From Streptacidiphilus sp. ASG 303 (lineage in GTDB: Bacteria > Actinomycetota > Actinomycetes > Streptomycetales > Streptomycetaceae): a stretch of 64,000 nucleotides of DNA. The stretch covers positions 124,001 to 188,000 of the forward strand of contig NZ_JAJLRA010000007.1 in NCBI RefSeq assembly GCF_020991365.1. The letters are read 5' to 3'. The position numbers were made by a program, and so were the translations under genes. The notes under the pieces were generated by a model. It was not told the origin of the DNA. It ran no database searches and was given only the letters and a program-made list of their open reading frames with translations. This document shows positions 38,548-46,401 of this stretch, one piece after another (positions within the stretch are counted from its first letter, which is position 1; each line of letters begins with the position of its first letter).

Positions 38548-39885
38548 TCAGACGTTCCGGAAGCGGTTGATGGCGGGCAGGTGCTTCTCGCGCAGCTCCG
38601 CGTCGCGCACGCCCAGGCCCTCCTGCGGGGCCAGGCAGAGCACGCCGACCTTGCCCTGGTGGACGTTGCGGTGCACGTCCAGCGCCGCCTGGCCGGTCTC
38701 GTCCAGGGAGTACACCTTGGAGACGGTCGGGTGGATCTTCCCCTTGGCGATCAGGCGGTTGGCCTCCCACGCCTCGCGGTAGTTGGCGAAGTGCGAGCCG
38801 ACGATGCGCTTGAGCGACATCCACAGGTAGCGGTTGTCGTACTGGTGCATGTAGCCGGAGGTGGAGGCGCAGGTGACGACGGTGCCGCCCTTGCGGGTGA
38901 CGTAGACCGAGGCGCCGAAGGTCTCGCGGCCGGGGTGCTCGAAGACGATGTCGACGTCCTCGCCGCCCGTCAGCTCGCGGATGCGGGCGCCGAGGCGCTT
39001 CCACTCCTTGGGGTCCTGGGTGTGCTCGTCCTTCCAGAACCGGTAGTCCTCGGCGCTGCGGTCGATGATCGCCTCGGCGCCCATGGCGCGGCAGATGTCG
39101 GCCTTCTGGTCGTTGGAGACCACGCAGATCGGGGTGGCGCCGCCGGCCAGGGCGTACTGGGTGGCGTAGCTGCCGAGGCCGCCGCTGGCGCCCCAGATGA
39201 GGACGTTGTCGCCCTGCTTCATGCCGGCGCCGTTGCGCGAGACCAGCTGGCGGTAGGCGGTGGAGTTGACCAGGCCCGGGGAGGCGGCCTCCTCCCAGCT
39301 GAGGTGCTTCGGCTTGGGCATGAGCTGGTTGGTCTTCACCAGGGCGATCTCGGCGAGGCCGCCGAAGTTGGTCTCGAAGCCCCAGATGCGCTGCTCGGGG
39401 TCGAGCATGGTGTCGTTGTGGCCGTCGGCGCTCTCCAGCTCCACCGACAGGCAGTGGGCGACGACCTCGTCGCCGGGCTTCCAGGCGTTGACGCCGGGTC
39501 CGGTCCGCAGCACCACGCCGGCCAGGTCGGAGCCCAGGATGTGGTACGGCAGGTCGTGACGGGCCGTCAGGGGGGAGAGCTTCCCGTACCGGCGCAGGAA
39601 GGAGAAGGTGGAGACCGGCTCGTAGATCGAGCTCCACACCGTGTTGTAGTTGACCGCGCTGGCCATGACGGCGACCAGGGCCTCGCCCGGGCCGAGTTCG
39701 GGGACCGCGACCTCGTCCACGTGCAGGGACTTGCGCGGGTCCTTGTCCCGGCTGTCGAGGCCGTCGAACATCTCCTCCTCGTCCTTGTGGAGCGTCACCG
39801 CCCGGTAGGACTCCGGCAGCGGCAGTGCGGCGAAGTCCGCGGCCGTGGTGCCGGGGTTGAGGATCGCGTCGAGGATTTCCTTCAA
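38548..39885 (-). CDS. ccr: Crotonyl-CoA carboxylase/reductase
   Basis: This 445-aa NADPH-dependent enzyme reductively carboxylates crotonyl-CoA to ethylmalonyl-CoA. It is a medium-chain dehydrogenase/reductase with YHILGSDLAGVV, GDNVLIWGASGGLGSYATQ (NADPH site) and VVTCASTSGYMHQYDNRYLW. The four CO2-pocket residues described for the Kitasatospora enzyme fall at the same numbers here: N81 (VNYN), F170-E171 (WGFE) and H365 (IVGSH), so carboxylation is well supported. The start is a TTG at 39885 with GGAGG at a 5-base spacing. It opens the ccr-meaA-mcl-mch(-mcd) operon. Confidence 0.97.
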   Translation of the reverse strand: MKEILDAILNPGTTAADFAALPLPESYRAVTLHKDEEEMFDGLDSRDKDPRKSLHVDEVAVPELGPGEALVAVMASAVNYNTVWSSIYEPVSTFSFLRRYGKLSPLTARHDLPYHILGSDLAGVVLRTGPGVNAWKPGDEVVAHCLSVELESADGHNDTMLDPEQRIWGFETNFGGLAEIALVKTNQLMPKPKHLSWEEAASPGLVNSTAYRQLVSRNGAGMKQGDNVLIWGASGGLGSYATQYALAGGATPICVVSNDQKADICRAMGAEAIIDRSAEDYRFWKDEHTQDPKEWKRLGARIRELTGGEDVDIVFEHPGRETFGASVYVTRKGGTVVTCASTSGYMHQYDNRYLWMSLKRIVGSHFANYREAWEANRLIAKGKIHPTVSKVYSLDETGQAALDVHRNVHQGKVGVLCLAPQEGLGVRDAELREKHLPAINRFRNV

Positions 39886-40055
39886 GGCTGCCTCCGAAGG
39901 CGTACCTGCGTGAGGGCGCAGGGCGTCTGGGGGAGCCGGGAGCGGACACCGGCTTGTTCGTGGTCGGGGTGGAGCTGTCGTCCCCGGGTTGCGGGGACGG
40001 CGTCCGGGAACGGCGCGCCGAGGTGGGGAGCCGCGGCGCCGCGACCGGTGGACTC

Positions 40056-40099
40056 ACCGTACTGGCACGCTGTGCCACTCGTAAAGACACCGCGTGCCA
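40056..40099 (-). promoter_or_regulatory. ccr promoter with paired palindromic operator
   Basis: On the minus strand TTTACG (40085-40080) and TACGGT (40061-40056) form -35 and -10 with an 18-base spacer. A perfect palindrome TGGCAC-GCT-GTGCCA (40063-40077) fills the spacer. An imperfect second copy (TGGCACGCGGTGTCT, 40099-40085) touches the upstream edge of the -35, 22 bp centre to centre. This is the layout of a repressor site, and the TetR gene next door is the obvious candidate. The implied 5' leader to the TTG is about 160 bases. Confidence 0.6.
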
Positions 40100-40174
40100 T
40101 CAGTTTCGTCCAGCGTCACCCCGCGGACACGCCCCCGCAACACGGGCCCCGGGCGTCCCCGCCGCACGCACGCG

Positions 40175-40210
40175 CAGGGGCCCGTCCCGCGGTTGCGGAA
40201 CGGGCCCCTG
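40175..40210. terminator. Terminator hairpin after the TetR gene
   Basis: A 16-bp stem with one mismatch (CAGGGGCCCGTCCCGC / GCGGAACGGGCCCCTG), loop GGTT, lies 22 bases past the regulator stop. Confidence 0.75.
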
Positions 40211-40231
40211 GTAAGGCTCCGACCTGGTCTT

Positions 40232-41167
40232 TCAGTGGGACTGTGCGTCCTGGCGCCCCTCGGCCGGGCGGCCGAGCGCGGTCCGGACGGCGTCCAGCAC
40301 CTGCTCCAGCGGGGCGTCCGTGCGCGCCACTGTGATGAGCACCTCACCCCCGGGCGTGGCACTGACCGTGCTCCCCACCGCGTGCTCCAGTGCCGCCTGG
40401 GACTCCTGCATGGCACTGGGTGCCAGCGGGGTTCCCCGGCGGCGGGCGGCCGCCGGGGCCTGCGCCCAGAAGGTCTCCCGGATCACGTCGAAGGCGTGGT
40501 CCAGCTGCGCCTCCACGTCGCCCCGACCGCCGGCCCGCAGCCAGCGCCGCAGCACGTGGTTGTGGGCCGCGACCACCGCCGCCGCCGACACCTCGGCCAG
40601 CATCGGGTCGTCGTCCCCGCCGCGCTCCCACGTCGGCGACAGCTCGGCCGCCGCGTCGAAGCGGCCCAGCAGGTAGCGGGTGAAGAGCCGCTCGTAGCGG
40701 GCCACCACCGCGATCTCCCGCTCCCGCAGCGTCGGCACCTGGCGGATCAGCCGGTAGCGGGCCACCGACACCGCCGGGGTGGAGGCGTACATCCGCAGCA
40801 CCTCCTTGATCCCGCGGCACACCACGTCCAGCGGGTGCTCCTCGGGGTCGGCGCTGGCCAGCAGGTCGGCCACCCGGACCAGGGTGTCGTCGTGGTCCGG
40901 GAAGATCGCCTCCTCCTTGGACCGGAAGTAGCGGAAGAAGGTCCGCCGCGCCACACCGGCCGCGGCGGCGATCTGGTCGACCGTCGTCTCCTCGTACCCC
41001 TGGTTCGCGAACAGCTCCATCGCCGCGCCCGCCAGGTCCTGCCGCATCTGCTGCCGCTGGGCGGTCGCCCGGCGCCCGCCCGTCGCGTGGCCGCCGGTCC
41101 CGTGGCCGCCCCCGGCGGCCCCGCCCCCACCCGTCTCCTGCTGCCCCGCGGCACGCTCCCGATCCAT
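40232..41167 (-). CDS. TetR-family transcriptional regulator
   Basis: The 311-aa protein has a Gly/Ala/Gln-rich N terminus of about 45 residues. The TetR helix-turn-helix follows (MRQDLAGAAMELFANQGYEETTVDQIAAAAGVARRTFFRYFRSKEEAIF, about 47-95) and then a long helical ligand domain. It is immediately upstream of ccr on the same strand and probably controls that operon through the TGGCAC palindromes at 40063-40099. No Shine-Dalgarno precedes ATG 41167. TAGCGT ends 7 bases upstream, fitting a leaderless mRNA. The ligand is likely an acyl-CoA or related metabolite (inference). Confidence 0.9.
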   Translation of the reverse strand: MDRERAAGQQETGGGGAAGGGHGTGGHATGGRRATAQRQQMRQDLAGAAMELFANQGYEETTVDQIAAAAGVARRTFFRYFRSKEEAIFPDHDDTLVRVADLLASADPEEHPLDVVCRGIKEVLRMYASTPAVSVARYRLIRQVPTLREREIAVVARYERLFTRYLLGRFDAAAELSPTWERGGDDDPMLAEVSAAAVVAAHNHVLRRWLRAGGRGDVEAQLDHAFDVIRETFWAQAPAAARRRGTPLAPSAMQESQAALEHAVGSTVSATPGGEVLITVARTDAPLEQVLDAVRTALGRPAEGRQDAQSH

Positions 41168-41174
41168 GTGTGGA

Positions 41175-41180
41175 ACGCTA
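41175..41180 (-). promoter_or_regulatory. -10 hexamer TAGCGT for a leaderless TetR transcript
   Basis: On the minus strand TAGCGT is followed by 7 bases and then the ATG at 41167, the spacing expected when transcription starts at the A of the ATG. No clear -35 was seen. Confidence 0.45.
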
Positions 41181-41331
41181 CACGCCCCGGCGCGCCCGGC
41201 GTCCGGCCCGGTGGGCCGCCCGGCGTCCCGTCCGGCGGCCGGAACCCGCTGGTCGGGCCGGACGGCCGGCCGCGGCCACCGGGACGCCACCGCCCCGGCG
41301 CCGACGGACGGCCGGCCGCCCCCGGTCCCGG

Positions 41332-43107
41332 TCACCGGCGCGCGTGGTCGCGGAACCCGCGGCCGGTCTTGCGGCCCAGGCAGCCCGCCGCCACCAGGTG
41401 CTCCAGCAGCGGCGCCGGCGCCAGGCCCGGCTCGCGGAACTCCTGGTGCAGCACCTTCTCGATGGTCAGCGACACGTCGAGGCCCACCACGTCCAGCAGC
41501 TCGAACGGCCCCATCGGGTAGCCGCAGCCCAGCTTCATCGCGGTGTCGATGTCGTCGACCGTCGCGTAGTGCTCCTCCAGCATCCGCACCGCGTCGTTCA
41601 GGTACGGGAAGAGCAGGGCGTTGACGATGAACCCGGCCCGGTCGCCGCACTCCACCGCGTGCTTGCGGACCTTCCCGCACACCTCCAGCACGGTCGCGGT
41701 GACGTCGTCGGCGGTCAGCACCGTGGAGACCACCTCCACCAGCTTCATCGCCGGGGCCGGGTTGAAGAAGTGCATGCCGACCACGTCCTGCGGCCGGGAG
41801 GTGGCGGTGGCGCACTCCACCACCGGCAGGCTGGAGGTGGTGGTGGCCAGCACCGCGCCCGGCCGGCAGATCTTGTCCAGCGAGGCGAAGAGCTCCCGCT
41901 TGACCGCCAGGTCCTCCGCGACGGCCTCCAGCACCAGGTCCACCGCGTCCAGGTCGGTGAGCAGCCCGGTGGGGACCACCCGGCCGAGCGCCGCGTCGCG
42001 GGCCGCCTCGTCCAGGCGGCCCTTGGCCACCGAGCGGTCCAGCGACCGCGCCAGGGCGGCCTTCGCCCGGTCCGCCTTCTCCTGGCTGCGCGCCACCAGC
42101 ACCACGTCGTACCCGGCCTTGGCGAACACCTCGGCGATGCCCGTCGCCATCGTCCCCGAGCCGCAGACGCCGACCGACCGCACCCCGCGGCCCGGCACGC
42201 GCGCCGCGGCGGCCGGCGAGGACCCCGCCGCCAGGTGGGAGGAGCCGGGCGCCTCGTAGGTGTAGAAGCCGCGGCCGGTCTTGCGGCCCAGCAGCCCCGC
42301 CGCCGCCAGCTGGCCCAGGATCGGCGCGGGCGCGTGCAGCCGGTCGTGGGACTGCGCGTACATCGCCTCCAGCACCGTGCGGGCCGTGTCGATCCCGATC
42401 AGGTCCAGCAGCGCCAGCGGGCCCATCGGCAGGCCGCAGCCCAGCCGCATCGCCGCGTCGATGTCCTCGCGGGTGGCGTACCGGGACTCGTACATCGCGG
42501 CGGCCTGGTTGAGGTACGCGAAGAGCAGCCCGTTGACGATGAACCCGGCCCGGTCGCCCGCCGCCACCGGCGTCTTCCCCAGGTCCCGGGCGAACTCCGC
42601 GACCTCCTCGGCGACCTGCGGCGAGGTCAGCACCGTGCGGACCACCTCCACCAGCTTCATGGAGTGCACCGGGTTGAAGAAGTGCAGGCCCAGCACCCGC
42701 TCCGGGCGGGCCGTGGCCGAGGCGATCCGGGTCACCGACAGCGCGGTCGTCCCGGTCGCCAGCACCGTCCCCGGCGGGCAGACCCGGTCCAGCTCGGCGA
42801 AGACCTCCCGCTTCAGCTCCAGGTCCTCCGGCACCTCCTCCACCACCAGGTCGGCGGCGGCGGCGTCCGCCAGCCGGTCGGTGTACGCGATGCGCCCCAG
42901 CAGCGCGGTGCGCTCCTCCGCGGTGATCCGCTCGCGGGCCACCGCGCGGGCCGTGGACTCCTCGATGCGGGTCCGGGCGGCCTCGGCGGCGGCGCCGTCC
43001 AGCTCGATGCCGACGACCCGGCGGCCGCTGCGGGCCGCCGCCACGGCGATGCCGGCACCCATGGTGCCCAGGCCGACGACGGCGACGGTGGGGAAGGGAC
43101 GGTCCAT
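41332..43107 (-). CDS. Tandem-fused 3-hydroxyacyl-CoA (3-hydroxybutyryl-CoA) dehydrogenase
   Basis: The 591-aa protein consists of two complete copies of the short 3-hydroxybutyryl-CoA dehydrogenase, joined by an Ala/Ser linker (near 290-305). Copy 1 has VAVVGLGTMGAGIAVAA, LATGTTALSVTRIA and LGLHFFNPVHSMKLVEVV. Copy 2 has VGVCGSGTMATGIAEVF, ATTTSSLPVVECA and VGMHFFNPAPAMKLVEVV. Both keep the NAD glycine motif, the HFFNP histidine and the GRKTGRGF ending. It would oxidise or reduce 3-hydroxybutyryl-CoA, feeding crotonyl-CoA to Ccr. AGGAG precedes ATG 43107. Confidence 0.93.
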   Translation of the reverse strand: MDRPFPTVAVVGLGTMGAGIAVAAARSGRRVVGIELDGAAAEAARTRIEESTARAVARERITAEERTALLGRIAYTDRLADAAAADLVVEEVPEDLELKREVFAELDRVCPPGTVLATGTTALSVTRIASATARPERVLGLHFFNPVHSMKLVEVVRTVLTSPQVAEEVAEFARDLGKTPVAAGDRAGFIVNGLLFAYLNQAAAMYESRYATREDIDAAMRLGCGLPMGPLALLDLIGIDTARTVLEAMYAQSHDRLHAPAPILGQLAAAGLLGRKTGRGFYTYEAPGSSHLAAGSSPAAAARVPGRGVRSVGVCGSGTMATGIAEVFAKAGYDVVLVARSQEKADRAKAALARSLDRSVAKGRLDEAARDAALGRVVPTGLLTDLDAVDLVLEAVAEDLAVKRELFASLDKICRPGAVLATTTSSLPVVECATATSRPQDVVGMHFFNPAPAMKLVEVVSTVLTADDVTATVLEVCGKVRKHAVECGDRAGFIVNALLFPYLNDAVRMLEEHYATVDDIDTAMKLGCGYPMGPFELLDVVGLDVSLTIEKVLHQEFREPGLAPAPLLEHLVAAGCLGRKTGRGFRDHARR

Positions 43108-43439
43108 GTCCTGGCTCCTCGGGGTGGCCCCGCGCGGCGCGCTCCCCGGCACGGGGAGGAGGGTCGCGGGCGACGGGGGAAGGGGAGGGTGACGGCTGCC
43201 GCACCCCACCGGGAGGCCGTTCCGCTCCGGCCGGAACCCGGTGGTGACGTGGTGCGGGGGCGGTGCTGTCGTCCCGCCGCAGGAAGCCCGCGAACAGGCG
43301 GGGCCGGGGGCGGGGCCCCCGGTGGACCGCGGAGGCGGTGACGGGAGCAGGCACGCCGACCCGCCCTGGGCCGCGCGGTGGCGCGGCGGACGGGACCCCG
43401 CCGGTGCGGCTCCCGAGGCCCGGCGGTGGTGCTCCCGCC

Positions 43440-43469
43440 ACTGTAGCCCCGGTTACCGCCCGGTAGGAA
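43440..43469 (-). promoter_or_regulatory. Candidate promoter and palindrome upstream of the fused dehydrogenase
   Basis: The minus strand has TACAGT (-10, 43445-43440) and TTCCTA 18 bases upstream. The inverted repeat TACCG-CC-CGGTA (43454-43465) lies in the spacer against the -35. The remaining gap on either side (43108-43640) shows no gene. Confidence 0.35.
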
Positions 43470-43640
43470 GAGGTGCGCGGCGATCCGCGGCGGGCCGCAG
43501 CGCACCCCCCGGTCCCGTCCCCGGCCCGGTTCCGAACCCGGGGGGCGGGGCCAGGGACGGCCGTCCCCCTGCTCCGGCCCCCGCCGGGCCGGGACGATGC
43601 GGGGACCGCCCGTACCGTCCGCGCAGGGAGGCCGTCCCCG

Positions 43641-44219
43641 GTGACCGCAGCCGCAGCCCCGACCTCAGCCCCGACCGCAGCCCCGACCGTGACCGCCGTG
43701 AGCAGCGGTGCCGGGCACGCCTTCAGCAAGCCGTCCCGCGACCGCATCCGGCTGCTCGCCGGGCTCGGCGTGGAGGGCGACGCCCACCTCGGCACCACCG
43801 TGCAGCACCGCTCCCGGGTCGCCCGGGACCCCTCGCAGCCCAACCTCCGCCAGGTCCACCTCCTCCACGCCGAGCTCCACGCCGAGCTGCGGGAGGCCGG
43901 TTTCGACGTGCCGCCCGGCGGGATGGGCGAGAACGTCACCACCCTCGGCGTCGACCTGCTCGGCCTGCCCGCCGGCACCCGGCTGCGCCTCGGCGCGGAC
44001 GCCGTCGTCGAGGTCACCGGCCTGCGCAACCCCTGCCCGCAGATCGACGGCTACCGGCCTGGGCTGCTCAGGGCCGTCCTCGGCCGCGACGAGCGGGGCC
44101 GCCCGGTCCGCCGGGCCGGTGTGATGGCCGTCGTCCTCGCCGGGGGCGAGGTCCGCCCCGGCGACCCCGTCGCCGTCGAGCTCCCGCCGGAGCCCCGCCG
44201 GCCCCTCGCGCCGGTCTGA
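43641..44219 (+). CDS. MOSC-domain protein
   Basis: The 192-aa protein is built almost wholly of a MOSC domain, the sulfur-carrier domain found in molybdenum-cofactor sulfurases and YiiM-type reductases. AGLGVEGDAHLGTTVQHRSR, RQVHLLHAELHAEL, MGENVTTLGVDLLGLPAG and CPQIDGYRPGLL (with the conserved Cys) are visible. GTG 43641 has GGGAGG at a 9-base spacing; a later GTG at 43689 would remove an Ala/Pro/Thr repeat. Physiological partner unknown. Confidence 0.88.
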   Translation: MTAAAAPTSAPTAAPTVTAVSSGAGHAFSKPSRDRIRLLAGLGVEGDAHLGTTVQHRSRVARDPSQPNLRQVHLLHAELHAELREAGFDVPPGGMGENVTTLGVDLLGLPAGTRLRLGADAVVEVTGLRNPCPQIDGYRPGLLRAVLGRDERGRPVRRAGVMAVVLAGGEVRPGDPVAVELPPEPRRPLAPV

Positions 44220-44272
44220 GCCGTCGCCGGTCCGCGGCGGCCCGGCCCCCGCGGCCCCCGCGGCCCGCCGCG

Positions 44273-44947
44273 TCAGCCGCCGGCGGACGCGGCGGCCGCC
44301 TCCGGCTGCCGCCCCGCGGCCACCGCCACCGGCACCCCGCCGGCCGCGGCGCGCAGCGCCCGGGCGAAGGAGTCCGACGCCGCGGCCGCGGCGGGCGCCT
44401 CCACCCGCAGGCCGGAGGCGTCGGGCGCCGGGGCGATCGTGTACAGGTCGTAGGGCAGCCGGTGGGCCTTCGCCGCCGCGAGCAGCGCGTCGACGGCCGC
44501 CTCCAGCCGCCGCTCCGCGTACCGGCACGGCCGCACCGCGACCGCCGTGCGGGCCGTGGCGGGGTGCGCCCGCCGGACGGCCGCGACGAGCTGCCGCCCG
44601 CGCTCCGCGTCGACGGCGTACAGCACGACCCGGCGGTGCGGAGCGTCCACGGCCACCGAGCCGTAGGTGTCGGCGAAGCGGACTCGGCCCTCCTCGTCGA
44701 GGGCCGCGGCGGCCGCGTCCAGGCCGGGCGGATCGGCCGGCGTGGGGCCGGTCCCGGGTGCGCCGGACCGGGGCGGGTCGACCGGCAATGGGCTGCCGGG
44801 CAAAGGCGGGGCGGACCGGGGCGGGTCGACCGGCAGCGGGCCCGGCGAGGTGCGGGTCCGGAGCAGGTCGGGTCCGGAGGTGCAGCCCGCGCAGAGCGCG
44901 AGGGCGAGCGCGAGGAGGCCGGCGGCTGCGGAGCGGCGGAGCGTCAT
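44273..44947 (-). CDS. Putative lipoprotein of unknown function
   Basis: This 224-aa protein has a signal peptide and a lipobox (ALALALCAGC, Cys about 22). A Pro-rich spacer with a duplicated PLPVDPPRS follows, then a small folded domain with GSVAVDAPHRRVVLYAVDAERG and a conserved-looking Cys in RPCRYAERRLEAAV. No family recognised. It is downstream of nothing on its strand except benE, about 120 bases away. Confidence 0.7.
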   Translation of the reverse strand: MTLRRSAAAGLLALALALCAGCTSGPDLLRTRTSPGPLPVDPPRSAPPLPGSPLPVDPPRSGAPGTGPTPADPPGLDAAAAALDEEGRVRFADTYGSVAVDAPHRRVVLYAVDAERGRQLVAAVRRAHPATARTAVAVRPCRYAERRLEAAVDALLAAAKAHRLPYDLYTIAPAPDASGLRVEAPAAAAASDSFARALRAAAGGVPVAVAAGRQPEAAAASAGG

Positions 44948-44989
44948 GTGGGGAACCCCTGTCTCGACGGCGTGCGCATGGGACGGGGG

Positions 44990-45059
44990 CCGGGGCCGCC
45001 GGGTTCCGTGTGCGCGGCGGTCCCGGGTGCCCGTGCGAGCCGCGGGCCGGCGGCCCCGG
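44990..45059. terminator. Long-loop inverted repeat downstream of benE
   Basis: A 13-bp stem (CCGGGGCCGCCGG / CCGGCGGCCCCGG) with a 44-base loop that can itself fold lies just beyond the benE stop. Confidence 0.35.
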
Positions 45060-45067
45060 CGAACCCC

Positions 45068-46315
45068 TCACGGCCTGGCGCCGAGCTCCGTCGTCCCCTC
45101 CTCCGTCCTCCCCTTCTCCGTCGCCCTCCCCTCCGCCGCCCCCTCCTCCGGGGGCGCGGCCCGCCGCCGCCCGCCGCCGAGGAGGGCGTGGAAGGCGAGT
45201 CCGGCCAGCAGCCCCCACAGGGCGGACCCGGCGCCGAGGGGGGCGACGCCGGAGGCGGTCACCACCAGGGCGGCCACCGAGGCGTCCCGCACCGCCGGGT
45301 CCGCGACGGCGGCCCGGAGCGCCGAGCCCAGGGTGCCCAGCAGGGCCAGGCCCGCGACGGTCTCGACGAGCAGCGGCGGCGAGGAGGCCGCCAGCGACAC
45401 GGTCACCCCGGCGCCGAGGCCGAGCAGCAGGTGGACGGCGCCGCCGGTGACGGACGCGATCCAGCGCCGGTCCGGGTCCGGGTGGGCGTCGGGCCCGGCG
45501 GCGAGTGCGGCGGTGATGGCGGCCAGGTTGACGGCGTGCGCGCCGAAGGGCGCGCCGGCCATGGTGGCGAGCCCGGTGGTGGCGAGGACCGGCCGCAGCG
45601 GCGCCCGGTAGCCGAAGGAGGCGAGCATGCTCACCCCGGCGATGTTCTGCGAGGCCATGGTGACGACGAAGAGCGGGACCGCGATGCCGGCGACGGCGCC
45701 CGCGGAGAGGGCGGGCGCCGTCGCCGTGAGGGAGGGGAGCAGCGGTGTCCCGTGCGCCGGGTGGTGCCGGGTGAGCAGGAGGACCGCGGCGCAGGCGGCC
45801 AGGGCGCCCGGTACGGCCCAGCGGCGGGCGAGGCGGTGCAGGACGGCCCAGACGGCGACCACCGGGGCCGCCGCGGCGGGCAGTTCCACGACGGCCCGGA
45901 CCGGTGCCAGGCAGAGCGGCAGCAGCACCCCGGCGAGCATGGCGGAGGCCAGCGGGGCGGGGATCGCCTCCAGCAGCCGCGTGAAGCGCCGCGACAGCCC
46001 GGCCAGGAGCAGCAGCAGGCCGGTGACGAGGAAGGCGCCCAGGGCCTCGCGGTAGCCGTGCTGCCGGTGGCCCGACGCGGCCAGCAGGGCGGCGCCCGGC
46101 GTGGACCAGGCGATGCTGAGCGGCATCCGGTACCGCAGGCCGAGGACGATCGCGGTGGCGCCCATCGCCAGGCAGAGCGCCAGCAGGCCGGACGCCGCCT
46201 GCTCCTCGTCGGCGCCGACGGCCCGCAGCCCGGCGAGCACCACGGCGAACGAGCTCGCGAAGCCCACCACGGCGAGGACGGTGCCCGCGAGGACGGGCTG
46301 CAGGACGCGTTCCAC
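45068..46315 (-). CDS. benE: BenE-family benzoate / aromatic acid:H+ symporter
   Basis: This 415-aa integral membrane protein has about 12 hydrophobic segments. It begins VLQPVLAGTVLAVVGFASSFAVVLAGL and contains SIAWSTPGAALLAASG, FVVTMASQNIAGVSMLASFGYRAP and GAPFGAHAVNLAAITAAL, the BenE signature regions. The C terminus is Glu-rich and cytoplasmic. It is divergent from an XRE-cupin regulator. Two perfect operators cover its promoter. GTG 46315 has AGGAGG upstream. The substrate may be benzoate or another small acid. Confidence 0.9.
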   Translation of the reverse strand: MERVLQPVLAGTVLAVVGFASSFAVVLAGLRAVGADEEQAASGLLALCLAMGATAIVLGLRYRMPLSIAWSTPGAALLAASGHRQHGYREALGAFLVTGLLLLLAGLSRRFTRLLEAIPAPLASAMLAGVLLPLCLAPVRAVVELPAAAAPVVAVWAVLHRLARRWAVPGALAACAAVLLLTRHHPAHGTPLLPSLTATAPALSAGAVAGIAVPLFVVTMASQNIAGVSMLASFGYRAPLRPVLATTGLATMAGAPFGAHAVNLAAITAALAAGPDAHPDPDRRWIASVTGGAVHLLLGLGAGVTVSLAASSPPLLVETVAGLALLGTLGSALRAAVADPAVRDASVAALVVTASGVAPLGAGSALWGLLAGLAFHALLGGGRRRAAPPEEGAAEGRATEKGRTEEGTTELGARP

Positions 46316-46330
46316 TCCGCACCCCTCCTT

Positions 46331-46381
46331 CGTTCCGTAAACGGAACGGAAGTCTAGGCGGGCCGTTCCGAAAACGGAACG
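46331..46381. promoter_or_regulatory. Two 18-bp operators between benE and the XRE regulator
   Basis: CGTTCCG-TAAA-CGGAACG (46331-46348) and CGTTCCG-AAAA-CGGAACG (46364-46381) are perfect inverted repeats whose centres are 33 bp apart, three helical turns. The benE -10 (TAGACT, minus strand 46356-46351) lies between them, so bound protein would cover both the -35 side and the start site. The XRE regulator is the natural ligand. Confidence 0.75.
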
Positions 46382-46401
46382 CCATCACGGATACTGGTCC
46401 C

